Position numbers and translations under genes: made by a program. Positions 1 to 9,104 of a stretch of 64,000 nt of DNA are shown here, piece by piece; the stretch's first letter is position 1, and every line of letters begins with the position of its first letter. Below the pieces are notes generated by a model that made no database searches, was not told where the DNA came from, and was given only the letters and a program-made list of their open reading frames with translations. This stretch comes from Wandonia haliotis (GTDB taxonomy: Bacteria > Bacteroidota > Bacteroidia > Flavobacteriales_D > Crocinitomicaceae), in contig NZ_BAAAFH010000011.1 in the NCBI RefSeq assembly GCF_039523435.1, forward strand, positions 558,001 through 622,000, written 5' to 3'.

Positions 1-333
1 CACTTCAACATCAATCAAAACCTTCCGGAAATCATTAAATGTTACCGGGTTCATTGGCAAAATCTCCCTTGCTGAATAAAAGTTTTTTAACCATGCAGAT
101 CGGGGATGCTGAGCAAGGATATCAGGTACAGAATAAGTTGTACGATATCCCAAATCGGTAATTGCATAACTCAGTACCTCAAGAATCGTTACTCCGGGAT
201 CACTCAAATTATAATCTGTCCATAGTTTCCCGGATAAACGTTCCAGATACCGTAACCCTTCTTCCCGGAGGAATGCGTACTGCATACTTTCAATTTCCGG
301 TTGCTCTGTTGATATTGTTATACTCTCCGCCAT
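1..333 (-). CDS. eCIS baseplate J-like protein, Afp12-type (partial, 3' end outside window)
   Basis: Only the first 111 codons are visible, read from an ATG at 333 with the frame running off the left edge. Residues 45-52 read DPGVTILE, followed by a helical LSYAITDLGYRT stretch. This is the hallmark N-terminal motif of J/gp47-type baseplate wedge proteins of phages and contractile injection systems, where they form the baseplate ring holding the spike. Its place downstream of the first J-like gene (2279-5593) matches the Afp11-Afp12 pair of known eCIS loci. Spacing to the preceding small gene is 14 nt, so it is presumably co-transcribed. Family assignment is fairly secure; the Afp12 label is inferred from gene order. 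Confidence 0.75.
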   Translation of the reverse strand, partial: MAESITISTEQPEIESMQYAFLREEGLRYLERLSGKLWTDYNLSDPGVTILEVLSYAITDLGYRTTYSVPDILAQHPRSAWLKNFYSAREILPMNPVTFNDFRKVLIDVEV

Positions 334-347
334 GATTGTCAATTGGT

Positions 348-533
348 TTACATATTACTCTCCTGCAACTCTTGTTCGGAATTCATTTTTGTTGTTTCGG
401 TATTTACCTGAGCACTTGCCTGTGAATGAATTTTCATAATCAATGTATACACCTGATTATATGGAAGGTTTCCCAACGACTTAATAATTGTATTCACCTC
501 GTTTACAGATAATTTCAAATTTACTTCTTCCAT
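348..533 (-). CDS. Small eCIS-associated protein, 61 aa, unknown function
   Basis: The 61-aa product has a predicted amphipathic helical core (LSVNEVNTIIKSLGNLPYNQ, then VYTLIMKIHSQA) and a polar Gln/Glu/Thr-rich tail. I recall similar 'LGxLPYxxVxxLIxKIxxQA' peptides near phage-like tail fibre genes, but no function is known to me. It lies 10 nt downstream of the fibre gene and 14 nt upstream of the second baseplate gene, so it belongs to the structural operon. A fibre-attachment or assembly-accessory role is possible by position only. ATG start chosen at 533; there is no competing start. Confidence 0.6.
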   Translation of the reverse strand: MEEVNLKLSVNEVNTIIKSLGNLPYNQVYTLIMKIHSQASAQVNTETTKMNSEQELQESNM

Positions 534-543
534 ACTTTGTTTA

Positions 544-2250
544 TTATTTATCCAGGAATCCGATAGACTGTAAAATATCTTCTAACTGATTAATTCTATC
601 TCTCATGTTATCAATGATTTTTGCTGTCTTTTCATCATAAGTAGTAGTAACAGGATCTGACATCGCTGGTGACATTGCTTTTTGCTTTGCTAATGATATC
701 ACACCGCCTTTTGCATCCATAACAAAAAGACTTGGGACTCCCTCTTTCTCCGACACATAAAGCTGAACAGCTCCCAAATCTGAAGCAACCTTTGGAGCCA
801 TCCCCCTCTGAATCGCCAGTACATGAGTCCCTCCCTCTCCTATTGGAGAACCTTCAACATCTTCTATTCCACCAATTAGTGTATTACCATTCAAAATAGC
901 GGCAAAATTATTCGAAGGGGAAGTGCTATTACCATTTACCTTACTAACAAGAAAGCCAATATCTTTTGAAGATCCGTCTCCCCAATCAGTATCATTTTGT
1001 ATTACTAAAGAGGCTCTGACTTTCGTTACTCCCGATATATTCTTTTCAGAATTTCTTACCAAAACAGAATAACTATCTTCTTTTGTTTCTCCCATACTCT
1101 CTGCACGAAGTGCTCCACCACCGGAATCAGAAGATGAACCAATTATTACTTTAGAAGTAGTTGATTCGTGGTAAATTTCTCCTTTCGCTCCTTCTGCCCA
1201 TGCAGCATCTGTACTTGTAAATGACTTCCAAACTGTTCCATCAAACCCCTCGAAGTCAGCACCACTCCATCGTATTGTCCCCTGATTCAAAGTGGAGGTA
1301 TTTCCAACTCGTAACGCTCCGTTTACTTCTAATTTTTCAGATGGACTCAGCGTTCCAACACCTATTGAACCACTATCTGTAATCACTGTTTTACGATTCG
1401 ATCCAATTGCATCATCGCCATGAATGATAATATCCCCCCCCAAACGCTGCAGATGTAAAGAAGAAGTCGTGAGACTTAGTGTATCCCCGATGTATTCTCC
1501 TTCCCGTGCCTGAATCCCCTGAGCATCAAAAACAACACTCCCTGTTATTGGGCCAACATTAACGATACCTGTATTTTCATCAAGAGCTATTATGGAATTA
1601 GGATCCGAAGCAGGTAAGGAAACATGTAACTTCGTTTGCGGATCCGGCTCGTTAACTCCAATATTTCCACTTCCCGTAATCAGCAATCTTTCCATAGCGT
1701 TATCCAAATCACTTTGAAAAGACAATCCTCCATTTCTTGAGGAATCCGGATCATCAACATGCCCAATTGACCAACCATTATTCGCTACTGTAGCTGTATT
1801 CAATACCTTCACTCCTGTCAGGGAAGAAGGATTATTGTCTTCTACATGTAATTTTTGCCGGGGGTTTAAGGTTCCGACACCAATATTTCCCGTTGATTCT
1901 TTTATAAAGAGTCTGCTGATACTTCCGTCTGCCGTTTCCTGTGAAAAATTAAGTCCCGTATTGTTTTCTCCCGTTGCCGGATTAAGATCAACAGACCATT
2001 TATTTATGCCACCGGAAGTATACAGGCTTATTAGTTTTTCTGCAGCGCCTTCAGCTGCAATTCCCAACCGGGAAGTGGGCTCTGCCACCCCAATTCCGAA
2101 ACGTTTTATCGCACTATCCGGTCTATAAACATATACCCCATCTTCAACCTGATGTACATAGGAGTCAATCAAATCAGCAAATTCCTCTTGTGTAGGGATA
2201 TCTCCTGTTTCAAAAAAACTATACAAACTCTCTCTGGATACTATCGCCAT
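544..2250 (-). CDS. eCIS tail-fibre-like protein, trimeric phage-fibre type
   Basis: The 568-aa product contains several copies of the G-(N/S)-IGVG-x(4)-P-x-(Q/E)KL-x-V motif (around residues 64, 120, 195 and 300). This repeat typifies trimeric phage tail-fibre heads that are often associated with Peptidase_S74 chaperones. No C-terminal autocleaving S74 chaperone is visible; the protein ends in a short predicted coiled coil (about residues 545-565). The N-terminal 50 residues (IPTQEEFADLIDSYVHQ) look like a baseplate-attachment module. In an eCIS it would be the receptor-binding fibre (Afp13-equivalent in role, not sequence). It sits between the two J-like baseplate genes. Substrate specificity cannot be read from sequence. 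Confidence 0.72.
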   Translation of the reverse strand: MAIVSRESLYSFFETGDIPTQEEFADLIDSYVHQVEDGVYVYRPDSAIKRFGIGVAEPTSRLGIAAEGAAEKLISLYTSGGINKWSVDLNPATGENNTGLNFSQETADGSISRLFIKESTGNIGVGTLNPRQKLHVEDNNPSSLTGVKVLNTATVANNGWSIGHVDDPDSSRNGGLSFQSDLDNAMERLLITGSGNIGVNEPDPQTKLHVSLPASDPNSIIALDENTGIVNVGPITGSVVFDAQGIQAREGEYIGDTLSLTTSSLHLQRLGGDIIIHGDDAIGSNRKTVITDSGSIGVGTLSPSEKLEVNGALRVGNTSTLNQGTIRWSGADFEGFDGTVWKSFTSTDAAWAEGAKGEIYHESTTSKVIIGSSSDSGGGALRAESMGETKEDSYSVLVRNSEKNISGVTKVRASLVIQNDTDWGDGSSKDIGFLVSKVNGNSTSPSNNFAAILNGNTLIGGIEDVEGSPIGEGGTHVLAIQRGMAPKVASDLGAVQLYVSEKEGVPSLFVMDAKGGVISLAKQKAMSPAMSDPVTTTYDEKTAKIIDNMRDRINQLEDILQSIGFLDK

Positions 2251-2278
2251 GGTATTTCTTTTTTAATCCATTTATATC

Positions 2279-5200
2279 TTATTCTCCCAACGGAGTACCG
2301 TCTCCTACTATAAAATTCTGTCCTACCCTTGATCCACCTACTCCATTCTTCACCGGATTCGGCGTTTCCCTTTCATCGCACGAACAATCGACAAGAATAT
2401 CGGGGTTTGTCACCACATTATCATCGCATTCGCAATCATCAGTTTCCAACACATGAATAATATGCTGTTCTACTGATGTCAGTATGGATGCGGCTGATTT
2501 TACCACGGCAACATCAACTGCCGTATATGTCGCATTTTGTGTAATCTGATCCATCTCAAAACAGGTCACATAATCCACATAGTCGCGCTCTTCTATGAAA
2601 TTCAGGATCACAGATGCTTCTATCTTTCCCCCGAAGGATATATCAATCGAATCATACGCCCAGGGAGCCAGGAATCCTTTAATTTCATCATTCAGTTGTC
2701 TGGTGTAAAAACCTGCATCAATTCCCGGATTAAACCGAACATTAAACCGTACCTGAATTTCTTCATACACCGGATTTTTAACGTATAAACTCACAGCCGG
2801 TGGCATAATTTCCGAAATGAAAGCATGTATATCATCCAACAGTGTAAGACTTGTTTGTGGTTTAAGCAGGTTTACTGCGTTTTGATTTCGCAGATTTGAT
2901 ACTACTACCAGTGAAACATTTCCGGGTGCAATTTCCCTTATATCTGACGGAGAAATATATTTTGTGTGATTAATACACTTGACTTTGTACACATTGGGGA
3001 ATCGTTCCAGAATCAATCGCTCATAATCCCAGATCATTACCGCACGATTCTTATGTCTCAATCGCTCACTTATTCTGATATAAAAGTCATCATCGCTTTC
3101 TTCGGCTCTTCCTCCAAAAGAAGCAAAAGGCTGCATCACTTTTTTAATTCCTGAAATACCGTTGGTAAAACCTGTTATGCTATCAGCGGGAAGCGCCTGT
3201 TGATAATGTTGTTCATCTGTACCGTTTTCGACAAACTGAGCTACCTGTGCCTGTGCTTGTACAGTTACCAGATCACACACAGCCCTTGTATTTTTATCGA
3301 CAGATGCTTTCAACCATACATAACCTGAAGGTAAAATAGTATTGGTTGTATTCAATGCCTTTGGTAAATCAAATACGATTATACCGGAAGTAAGAAATCC
3401 TTTTGTACCGTCCAAAACAATTCTATCCTCCGGTAAACGATACCACTCATTGTCCGAAAGGTAACTCCATTTCAACTTTTGAACCGGTAACCCCGGATCT
3501 GCACTTCCCTCCGCAACTTTAAACAGTACTGACAATACACCCGGAACCTCCAAATCAGTTATACCTATATACAAAGTACCTTCATCATTATAGTCCGGTA
3601 CCAGTTTGGCAATAGGTGTCTGGTTAAACAAGTAGGGATGTATCTCTCTGAAACCGAAGGGCTCAATATGATAATATGCTGTTTCCCGGTTTGTGTAGCT
3701 TTCCTCTGACTGATTAACTACAGAATTCTGAAGATCTAGAGTACTTTTGGCTCCATAACTAACAGAAAGTTCCGAAATTGTTGGTGTATAAGGTTCATTA
3801 GGTAGCTCATTCCCTTCTGTACCATTTCTGGCGGCATTAATTGCCTGTGTTGCATAAGAATTTTGATAATCGGCATGCCCGAAATCTACATTCTGCAATT
3901 GAAGACGTATAAAGCCTGCCTGAGAAGCGACTGTGTAGCTGTCAATTTCAGTATCAATCTTTGCGTTATAACTATTTAACGTAGAGTTATTGGTTACTGC
4001 TATCTGTCGAAAACTCTCCAGTTTAGTACTACCAAAAAAATAAGATATGAGACTAGTATTCATTAAAAGTCCGGACGAAGATACAACAGGAGTATAGGTA
4101 ACCGGTTCTTGCTCAAACAAACGAGCTACCCACGAAGTCCAGGGAAGTAATTCTTTCCAGTTACGTCCTTCCAGAATATCAACCTGAACTTTAAAATTAT
4201 TATTGGTTCTTCGTTTAAAAAGGTTAGTTATTGCCGGAATATAATGGTTGTAATACTCTAAAAAACCAGTACTACCTTCCGGTAAACCTTTCCAGGTGAT
4301 ATTCATTCGAAGTGACGTTAATCGTTTTCTAAAAATCTCCTGACTCCCGATATAAAAAGAAGACGTAAGTTTTGGCCGTGGTCCGAAAGGTTGAAATGGA
4401 TTAGAAGCATCTAATACTCCATTGTCATTCTGTAAAACTAATTCTCTGACTCCTTCTACATTTACATCCAGCCGGGCTGTTTGTATTTCCAGACCTTTCA
4501 ATTTCTCATAAATGTAGGGGGAAGAGATTGAAAGCGTATTAAGTGTCACTTTGACTACCGGAAGATTTGTATCCAGCTTCTCTTCAAAATTAGCAGAATT
4601 GAAAGCTACTATACCAGGTTGATCTTCCGTTAAAGTTCGCTGTATAATAATAGTATTCGATCCTGGAGCCCCCAAATAGGTTGTATCTATTGGTAATTTT
4701 GCCGGGGAATCAATCGGATGGACCCATTCCTCTTCTCCACTAAAAGCAACAGTAAAGCAATCTGATAATAGAGCATTTGTGAGTCCGTTCGTTGTATTAA
4801 CCGTCAAAATAATCTGTATTGTTCTGTTTCCCTCAGCTAGAAATAAAACCGGGGAAGCCAAAGCGAACCCAATCTCTGCCTGCGGACGATCTGCTCCTAA
4901 AATACTAAACGGAGCAGCCGGATTACTTATGTTTCCAAAAGTTCTCCATTTGGGTTCGGGAGACTCAATTTCTTTTCCAAGACCATTTTCCGAATTCGCT
5001 ACGGGAGACGCATAAAGCCGACCATCATTACTTTTATTATAAAACAAAGCTTTAAAAGATGCTGTACGAGCTTTGTTGACAATAAGATTTTTGGTTGTTC
5101 GGTACGATATCTCTTCCCCAGCACTGTCTGTTCCTGCAGCCAGTCCCGTATTTTCAGGAACGACAACCCGGGCGACATTTTTTGCCAGCTCAAAAACCAC

Positions 5201-5593
5201 GTACACCTGATCCGGAACAGGGTTTCTCTTTTCCAACTTCAGAACATCTTTGTAGTAAAAATCAAGATGCCTCTTCGAGAAAGTATTGATTGCATCCTGT
5301 GCATAGCGAAACAGTTCCAGAAAAGCGATAAATAGTGCATAATGTGGTTCTGTTTTCTGACCTACCTCGTCAATCAACTGACCTACCATTAATTCTTTCC
5401 AGGATCCATTTTTCTGATTATTTGCATCGTAATACTGAATCCGCTCTGCGAATTTATCTGTAAAGTCAATCAGATCCTTCATGCTCCGCTCATCGACAGA
5501 AACATAGTCCGGGAGTAAAGACTTTATAAGTCTTTGCTGCTGGCTTGTTCCATCTCTGAACAAAGGGTTGCTATTCTCACATGTACTACTCAT
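2279..5593 (-). CDS. eCIS baseplate J-like wedge protein, Afp11-type, 1104 aa
   Basis: This large protein (1104 aa) carries a C-terminal J-like region: FGGRAEESDDDFYIRISERL near residue 825, then KNRAVMIWDYERLILERFPN. This is the conserved signature of gp6/J baseplate wedge proteins in phage-like and eCIS particles. N-terminal residues 1-130 are helical; the middle is beta-rich. The extreme C-terminus is Cys-rich (DDCECDDN, DCSCDERE), which is unusual and could bind metal or form disulphides outside the cell. Its ATG overlaps the stop of the upstream gp25-like gene (TAATG at 5591-5595), implying translational coupling. Baseplate role is well supported; the Afp11 name is by order and size. Confidence 0.85.
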   Translation of the reverse strand: MSSTCENSNPLFRDGTSQQQRLIKSLLPDYVSVDERSMKDLIDFTDKFAERIQYYDANNQKNGSWKELMVGQLIDEVGQKTEPHYALFIAFLELFRYAQDAINTFSKRHLDFYYKDVLKLEKRNPVPDQVYVVFELAKNVARVVVPENTGLAAGTDSAGEEISYRTTKNLIVNKARTASFKALFYNKSNDGRLYASPVANSENGLGKEIESPEPKWRTFGNISNPAAPFSILGADRPQAEIGFALASPVLFLAEGNRTIQIILTVNTTNGLTNALLSDCFTVAFSGEEEWVHPIDSPAKLPIDTTYLGAPGSNTIIIQRTLTEDQPGIVAFNSANFEEKLDTNLPVVKVTLNTLSISSPYIYEKLKGLEIQTARLDVNVEGVRELVLQNDNGVLDASNPFQPFGPRPKLTSSFYIGSQEIFRKRLTSLRMNITWKGLPEGSTGFLEYYNHYIPAITNLFKRRTNNNFKVQVDILEGRNWKELLPWTSWVARLFEQEPVTYTPVVSSSGLLMNTSLISYFFGSTKLESFRQIAVTNNSTLNSYNAKIDTEIDSYTVASQAGFIRLQLQNVDFGHADYQNSYATQAINAARNGTEGNELPNEPYTPTISELSVSYGAKSTLDLQNSVVNQSEESYTNRETAYYHIEPFGFREIHPYLFNQTPIAKLVPDYNDEGTLYIGITDLEVPGVLSVLFKVAEGSADPGLPVQKLKWSYLSDNEWYRLPEDRIVLDGTKGFLTSGIIVFDLPKALNTTNTILPSGYVWLKASVDKNTRAVCDLVTVQAQAQVAQFVENGTDEQHYQQALPADSITGFTNGISGIKKVMQPFASFGGRAEESDDDFYIRISERLRHKNRAVMIWDYERLILERFPNVYKVKCINHTKYISPSDIREIAPGNVSLVVVSNLRNQNAVNLLKPQTSLTLLDDIHAFISEIMPPAVSLYVKNPVYEEIQVRFNVRFNPGIDAGFYTRQLNDEIKGFLAPWAYDSIDISFGGKIEASVILNFIEERDYVDYVTCFEMDQITQNATYTAVDVAVVKSAASILTSVEQHIIHVLETDDCECDDNVVTNPDILVDCSCDERETPNPVKNGVGGSRVGQNFIVGDGTPLGE

Positions 5594-6018
5594 TATCCTT
5601 CAATATCAGTGCCTTCTTTCAAATAAAACGGGTAAACAATATTATATCGGGAGTTTGTCGATAATACTGTATAATAAACGATTATATCAATCCGTCCTTC
5701 AAGCGGCCGTTCATTGTATTCAACTTTCGCCAGCTGAGCACGTGGTTCGTTTTTTATAATAGCTACCCGTATCTGTTCAGTAACAAATGTTCTGAAGTTT
5801 GAATCCATTGAATCAAATACATAATTAGTCAGATTCGCTCCAAACTCAGGTTGCATAACCCGTTCTCCCAGAGTTGTTTGCAAAACAATCTCTATACTAC
5901 TCCGTATGTTTTCTTCTGCTTCGGTCATTACTACCTGCTTTGCAGTCTTTGAAAACGTCACAGGAAACCCCCATCCTCTTCCTAAAAATGCTTTTTTTGT
6001 ATCTATGAAATCGGTCAT
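5593..6018 (-). CDS. gp25-like baseplate protein (GPW/gp25 family, Afp9-type)
   Basis: The 141-aa protein matches the gp25/GPW lysozyme-like baseplate family in length and motifs: GWGFPVTF near residue 15, then EENIRSSIEIVLQTTLGERV and MQPEFGANLTNYVFD (about residues 35-71). The conserved ExxI...L.T..GER.M.PEFG pattern is clear. In T4 gp25, T6SS TssE and Afp9 it forms the hub-proximal wedge that triggers sheath contraction. It lies one base after the PAAR gene and overlaps the J-like baseplate gene by the TAATG junction. Confidence 0.92.
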   Translation of the reverse strand: MTDFIDTKKAFLGRGWGFPVTFSKTAKQVVMTEAEENIRSSIEIVLQTTLGERVMQPEFGANLTNYVFDSMDSNFRTFVTEQIRVAIIKNEPRAQLAKVEYNERPLEGRIDIIVYYTVLSTNSRYNIVYPFYLKEGTDIEG

Positions 6019-6019
6019 A

Positions 6020-6298
6020 TTATCCTATAATTACAGTTAATTCACCTATAGCTGCGGAAGCTCCACAACCACATACATCCCCAACTCTCAAAGCAGGCTT
6101 CCCTCCTATCAGAACCGTCTGGCTGCCATTTACAAACGGTGATGTCTGCAAATGAGGAGTATTGACCGGAATCGCACATACATGGTTATCTCCCAACACT
6201 GCTGCCGGCATTCCTGCAATTAAAACAGTCGCTTCTCCGGGACCTGTAATGGTTCCTCCGTGTGTCGTTGTATCTAATACTCTGGCTGCTGAAGGCAT
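6020..6298 (-). CDS. PAAR-repeat spike tip protein (Afp10-type)
   Basis: The 92-aa product shows the PAAR pattern: MPSAARVLDTTTHGGTITGP at the N-terminus, AGMPAAVLGDNHVC in the middle, and GGKPALRVGDVCGCG near residue 70, with the His and Cys positions expected to bind a metal at the cone tip. PAAR proteins cap the VgrG/gp5 spike and sharpen the puncturing device. It is a stand-alone PAAR with no toxin extension, so cargo is likely carried elsewhere, for example in the tube lumen. It lies 6 nt downstream of the VgrG-like gene. Here the order is spike-PAAR-gp25, swapped relative to Afp8-Afp9-Afp10. Confidence 0.92.
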   Translation of the reverse strand: MPSAARVLDTTTHGGTITGPGEATVLIAGMPAAVLGDNHVCAIPVNTPHLQTSPFVNGSQTVLIGGKPALRVGDVCGCGASAAIGELTVIIG

Positions 6299-6304
6299 TT
6301 CACT

Positions 6305-8149
6305 CTAATTTATCATTACTAAAGTTCCTGAAACTTCCGTATTTCCTCCGGAGGAGTTTAGTTTAGCCCCTGTTCTTCCGGCAGCTTCAAAGGTTCCGGT
6401 AGAATCAAGAGAAATGTTAGCTCCTTTCAGGTTTATGTTCTGTTTGGCTTCAAAAGACAGATCTTTACTGCTGTAGACAGAAATTCCGTCTTTGTCCATA
6501 GTGATCGTATTTCCATGCGCATCTTCGATCCGGATATACGCTCCACTACTATCTTCTTTGTCCGACAGAATTACTTTTTGTTCTTCGGGAGTAGCAATTG
6601 TAACAGTATCTGTAGCTTCATCAAACGTGAGGTTCATATTGTTCCGCGCAAAAAAACCTGTTATCTCGCTACTTGAATCATCAGATTCATCGGTCATTTC
6701 AGGAGGAGCCAAATGACTGTAAATACTACCCAAAACAATCGGTTGACGGGGATCATCATTTAAAAAACCTAAAACAACATCGTCTCCTACCTCCGGTTTA
6801 AAGTAAACTCCTCTGTTTTCTCCCAATCCGGTTCCGGCAACACGTGCCCACACTCCGTTATCGGTATCATTTACCAGTGGAATTTTTACTTTCACCCAGT
6901 AATTACTGTCATTCCCATCTTCGGTTTCTACAGAAAGTACCTGTCCGATAACTAATCCGTTAACAGCCGGAAGCAATCCGGAAGCAGGTTCCTGTACAAT
7001 GTCATCGTACAACTCTGCAAACCACTCCTGACTAAAGCCAATCTGTAATTCTGTATACCATCCACTATTGGATGTAAATTGGTTCATTACTCCGGACACA
7101 AAAGCTATTCCGTTAAACTTATCTGAGATTTTACCCAAATCAATCAGAACTCCCGGCTTTATTTTTTCCCAACCGTCAATTTTCAGAGTTCCTCTTATTT
7201 TTTCAAGATGACTTCGCATCAACTTGGAGTACGCCCATGATTTCAATTCCGCATTACCTAACTGTCCGGAATGTTGTAATGGGAAATCTGTTACTCCCAA
7301 TACTTCGGAAAGGTCAGACGAAGACAAATTTCCTTGCTTGGTTGAATCAGCACGTGACACGTCTTCAGAGACAATTTCTCCCGTACCTGAATCAAAGCAA
7401 CGTGCCGTTACTTTATCATACTGCCCTACTGCGTTTAACTCCAGATCAAATTCATAAATATTTCCACCAAAAGATAAGTTAGCGATTGGTTGTTGCAGAA
7501 AATCCGGCTCAGCAACTCTCAGTACACCATTTTCAGTAAAAACCAGACGACCTACTGCATCAGCTCTTGAAACCAGAAAATCCCAATCCGTACAGAAATA
7601 CTGCACCATTTCTCTGTGCTTCTGGCTTCTCTCGGCATTCTGTTCAGCCGGGACTTCAACTTTCTTTAGTCCTGCTATCGGATCAGCATACTGTTCCGCA
7701 ATATTTTTGATGATCTCAATATCCGTTTTATCAGCAAACAAACTGTTTTTCCTCTCTGCTGTCAGCTTTACTGCCACGTCTTTTAATTCGAGGCAAAGCT
7801 GTGTATTTCCATTAGCGAGTTGTTTGACTTTCTGTTTTATAATAATCCCTGCAAATAATACATCTTCAAAATCATCATGCCGAATTTTTATTGACAATTC
7901 ATTCCCCGGGTTAAAATCATTGCTCTGACTCGCTGAAAAACGCTGTTCCGAAACACTCCCATCCAGCAAAACAAGTTTAGCTGTAGGAATTTTATTAATA
8001 CTATTCATCGTTACTACAGAACTAACACCATAGGTATTCGTAAGCTCCCTGGTAACACGTTGTCCGGCTTCCTTTACAGTTACGAAAAGTGACAACGAAT
8101 AATAGGAACTTCTATTCTTTGGGGTTGTATTTGCTTGTAAAAATGACAT
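6305..8149 (-). CDS. VgrG-like spike protein (Afp8-type), 614 aa
   Basis: The protein (614 aa) has an N-terminal gp27-like hub region (residues 1-370, including VQYFCTDWDFLVSRADAVGR near 182). This is followed by an OB-fold (about 395-470, with GVYFKPEVGDDVVLGFLNDD and PRQPIVLGSIYS typical of VgrG) and a C-terminal beta-helix (about 520-614, with ITMDKDGISV and NINLKGANISL repeats). This hub-plus-needle arrangement matches VgrG/Afp8. It would trimerise on the tube and be tipped by the PAAR protein encoded next. Length is normal for eCIS spikes and no enzymatic C-terminal extension is present. Confidence 0.92.
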   Translation of the reverse strand: MSFLQANTTPKNRSSYYSLSLFVTVKEAGQRVTRELTNTYGVSSVVTMNSINKIPTAKLVLLDGSVSEQRFSASQSNDFNPGNELSIKIRHDDFEDVLFAGIIIKQKVKQLANGNTQLCLELKDVAVKLTAERKNSLFADKTDIEIIKNIAEQYADPIAGLKKVEVPAEQNAERSQKHREMVQYFCTDWDFLVSRADAVGRLVFTENGVLRVAEPDFLQQPIANLSFGGNIYEFDLELNAVGQYDKVTARCFDSGTGEIVSEDVSRADSTKQGNLSSSDLSEVLGVTDFPLQHSGQLGNAELKSWAYSKLMRSHLEKIRGTLKIDGWEKIKPGVLIDLGKISDKFNGIAFVSGVMNQFTSNSGWYTELQIGFSQEWFAELYDDIVQEPASGLLPAVNGLVIGQVLSVETEDGNDSNYWVKVKIPLVNDTDNGVWARVAGTGLGENRGVYFKPEVGDDVVLGFLNDDPRQPIVLGSIYSHLAPPEMTDESDDSSSEITGFFARNNMNLTFDEATDTVTIATPEEQKVILSDKEDSSGAYIRIEDAHGNTITMDKDGISVYSSKDLSFEAKQNINLKGANISLDSTGTFEAAGRTGAKLNSSGGNTEVSGTLVMIN

Positions 8150-8161
8150 TGTTACTACTTT

Positions 8162-8926
8162 CTATTTGATCGGTGGAAATATGAGTTCGGTTCCCGGAAC
8201 CAGTTTTCTGAAATTCTTTAACTTATTTACCTCTGCAATCTGCATATACATAGAAGCGTCCCCATACTCTTTAAAACAAAGGTTCGGTAGCGTATCTCCT
8301 TCCTTCACCAGAATTGCTTTTGTAAGATCCGGAGATAATAACTTCATCGCTTTTTCAACAAGAGACACATCTGAGGATTCCAGAATGGTTACATCCATCT
8401 CCGCACGAAGCGGAATACCTTCCGGACTGAACATGGTGTACTTGACATTGGCAGAAGACAGTACGCCTGTCATAAGAAATGTGCCCCATACCACCATCAT
8501 ATACATCGGTTTATGATGATCATTTGTCTTACCTACATCTCCATCTAAAGCTGAACTTACAACTCCGGATTCACTCCAGTTCCCTACTCTTGCGCCAAGT
8601 GTCAGAAAAGCCTCCACTTGTGCTACCACGCTATTGAAATCGGGAATATCAGCCAGATCAATTCCTAAACCGGATAAATTACTGGGAGAAGCATTGGTTC
8701 CGTCAAAATATAATTTCAGGCTTAATGATTTGGGCTTAATGCGAAGGAATTTTTTGTCCAGATTCCCGACAATCATTCGTTCCTCAGAATCGTAATCCAG
8801 CGCATGATTCAGATTATAGCTTTCCGGATTATACATTGGCGTAAACGGAATACCTACTCCCGGTATATTCTTATCGGGATAAAAGATAATCGTCATTTTT
8901 GTCAGTTGTCCTCTCGGAAAAGCCAT
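8162..8926 (-). CDS. LysM-containing eCIS baseplate/hub protein (Afp7-type)
   Basis: The 254-aa protein begins with an FYPD....GIPFTPMYNPESYN segment typical of Afp7/gp53-like proteins. It ends with a LysM-like fold: EGDTLPNLCFKEYGDASMY then IAEVNKLKNFRKLVPGTELI (about residues 208-252). In contractile systems this protein joins the tube-initiating hub to the baseplate wedge. It sits directly upstream of the spike gene and 2 nt after the DUF5908 gene, a gene order common in Bacteroidota eCIS. The assignment is confident for the family; the exact contact partner is inferred. Confidence 0.87.
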   Translation of the reverse strand: MAFPRGQLTKMTIIFYPDKNIPGVGIPFTPMYNPESYNLNHALDYDSEERMIVGNLDKKFLRIKPKSLSLKLYFDGTNASPSNLSGLGIDLADIPDFNSVVAQVEAFLTLGARVGNWSESGVVSSALDGDVGKTNDHHKPMYMMVVWGTFLMTGVLSSANVKYTMFSPEGIPLRAEMDVTILESSDVSLVEKAMKLLSPDLTKAILVKEGDTLPNLCFKEYGDASMYMQIAEVNKLKNFRKLVPGTELIFPPIK

Positions 8927-8928
8927 GT

Positions 8929-9090
8929 CTATCGTTCCTTTTTACTTTTAACTATTTCTTCAACCATATTCACTGTCATCTGAGCCCTGTTTGCGCGCTT
9001 TTCAGCTTCTCTGGGGGAGTTCGGTTCAGCATTCGTTGCCGGTTGGGCAACGATTCCCCTGATAACAAGTTCTTTTATTACAATCGGCAT
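8929..9090 (-). CDS. DUF5908-family small eCIS protein, 53 aa
   Basis: I translated this short frame by hand: ATG at 9090, stop TAG at 8929-8931, 53 codons. The product starts MPIVIKELVIRGIV, then has a polar linker and a charged helix ending in EEIVKSKKER. The MPIEIRELVI-like N-terminus followed by a charged C-terminal helix is what I know as DUF5908, a tiny protein repeatedly found between tube and LysM genes in Bacteroidota eCIS. It fills an otherwise empty gap between the tube gene (stop at 9105) and the LysM gene (start at 8926). Function unknown; a tube-baseplate adaptor is plausible from position. Confidence 0.8.
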   Translation of the reverse strand: MPIVIKELVIRGIVAQPATNAEPNSPREAEKRANRAQMTVNMVEEIVKSKKER

Positions 9091-9104
9091 ACGTCACGTT
9101 GTAT

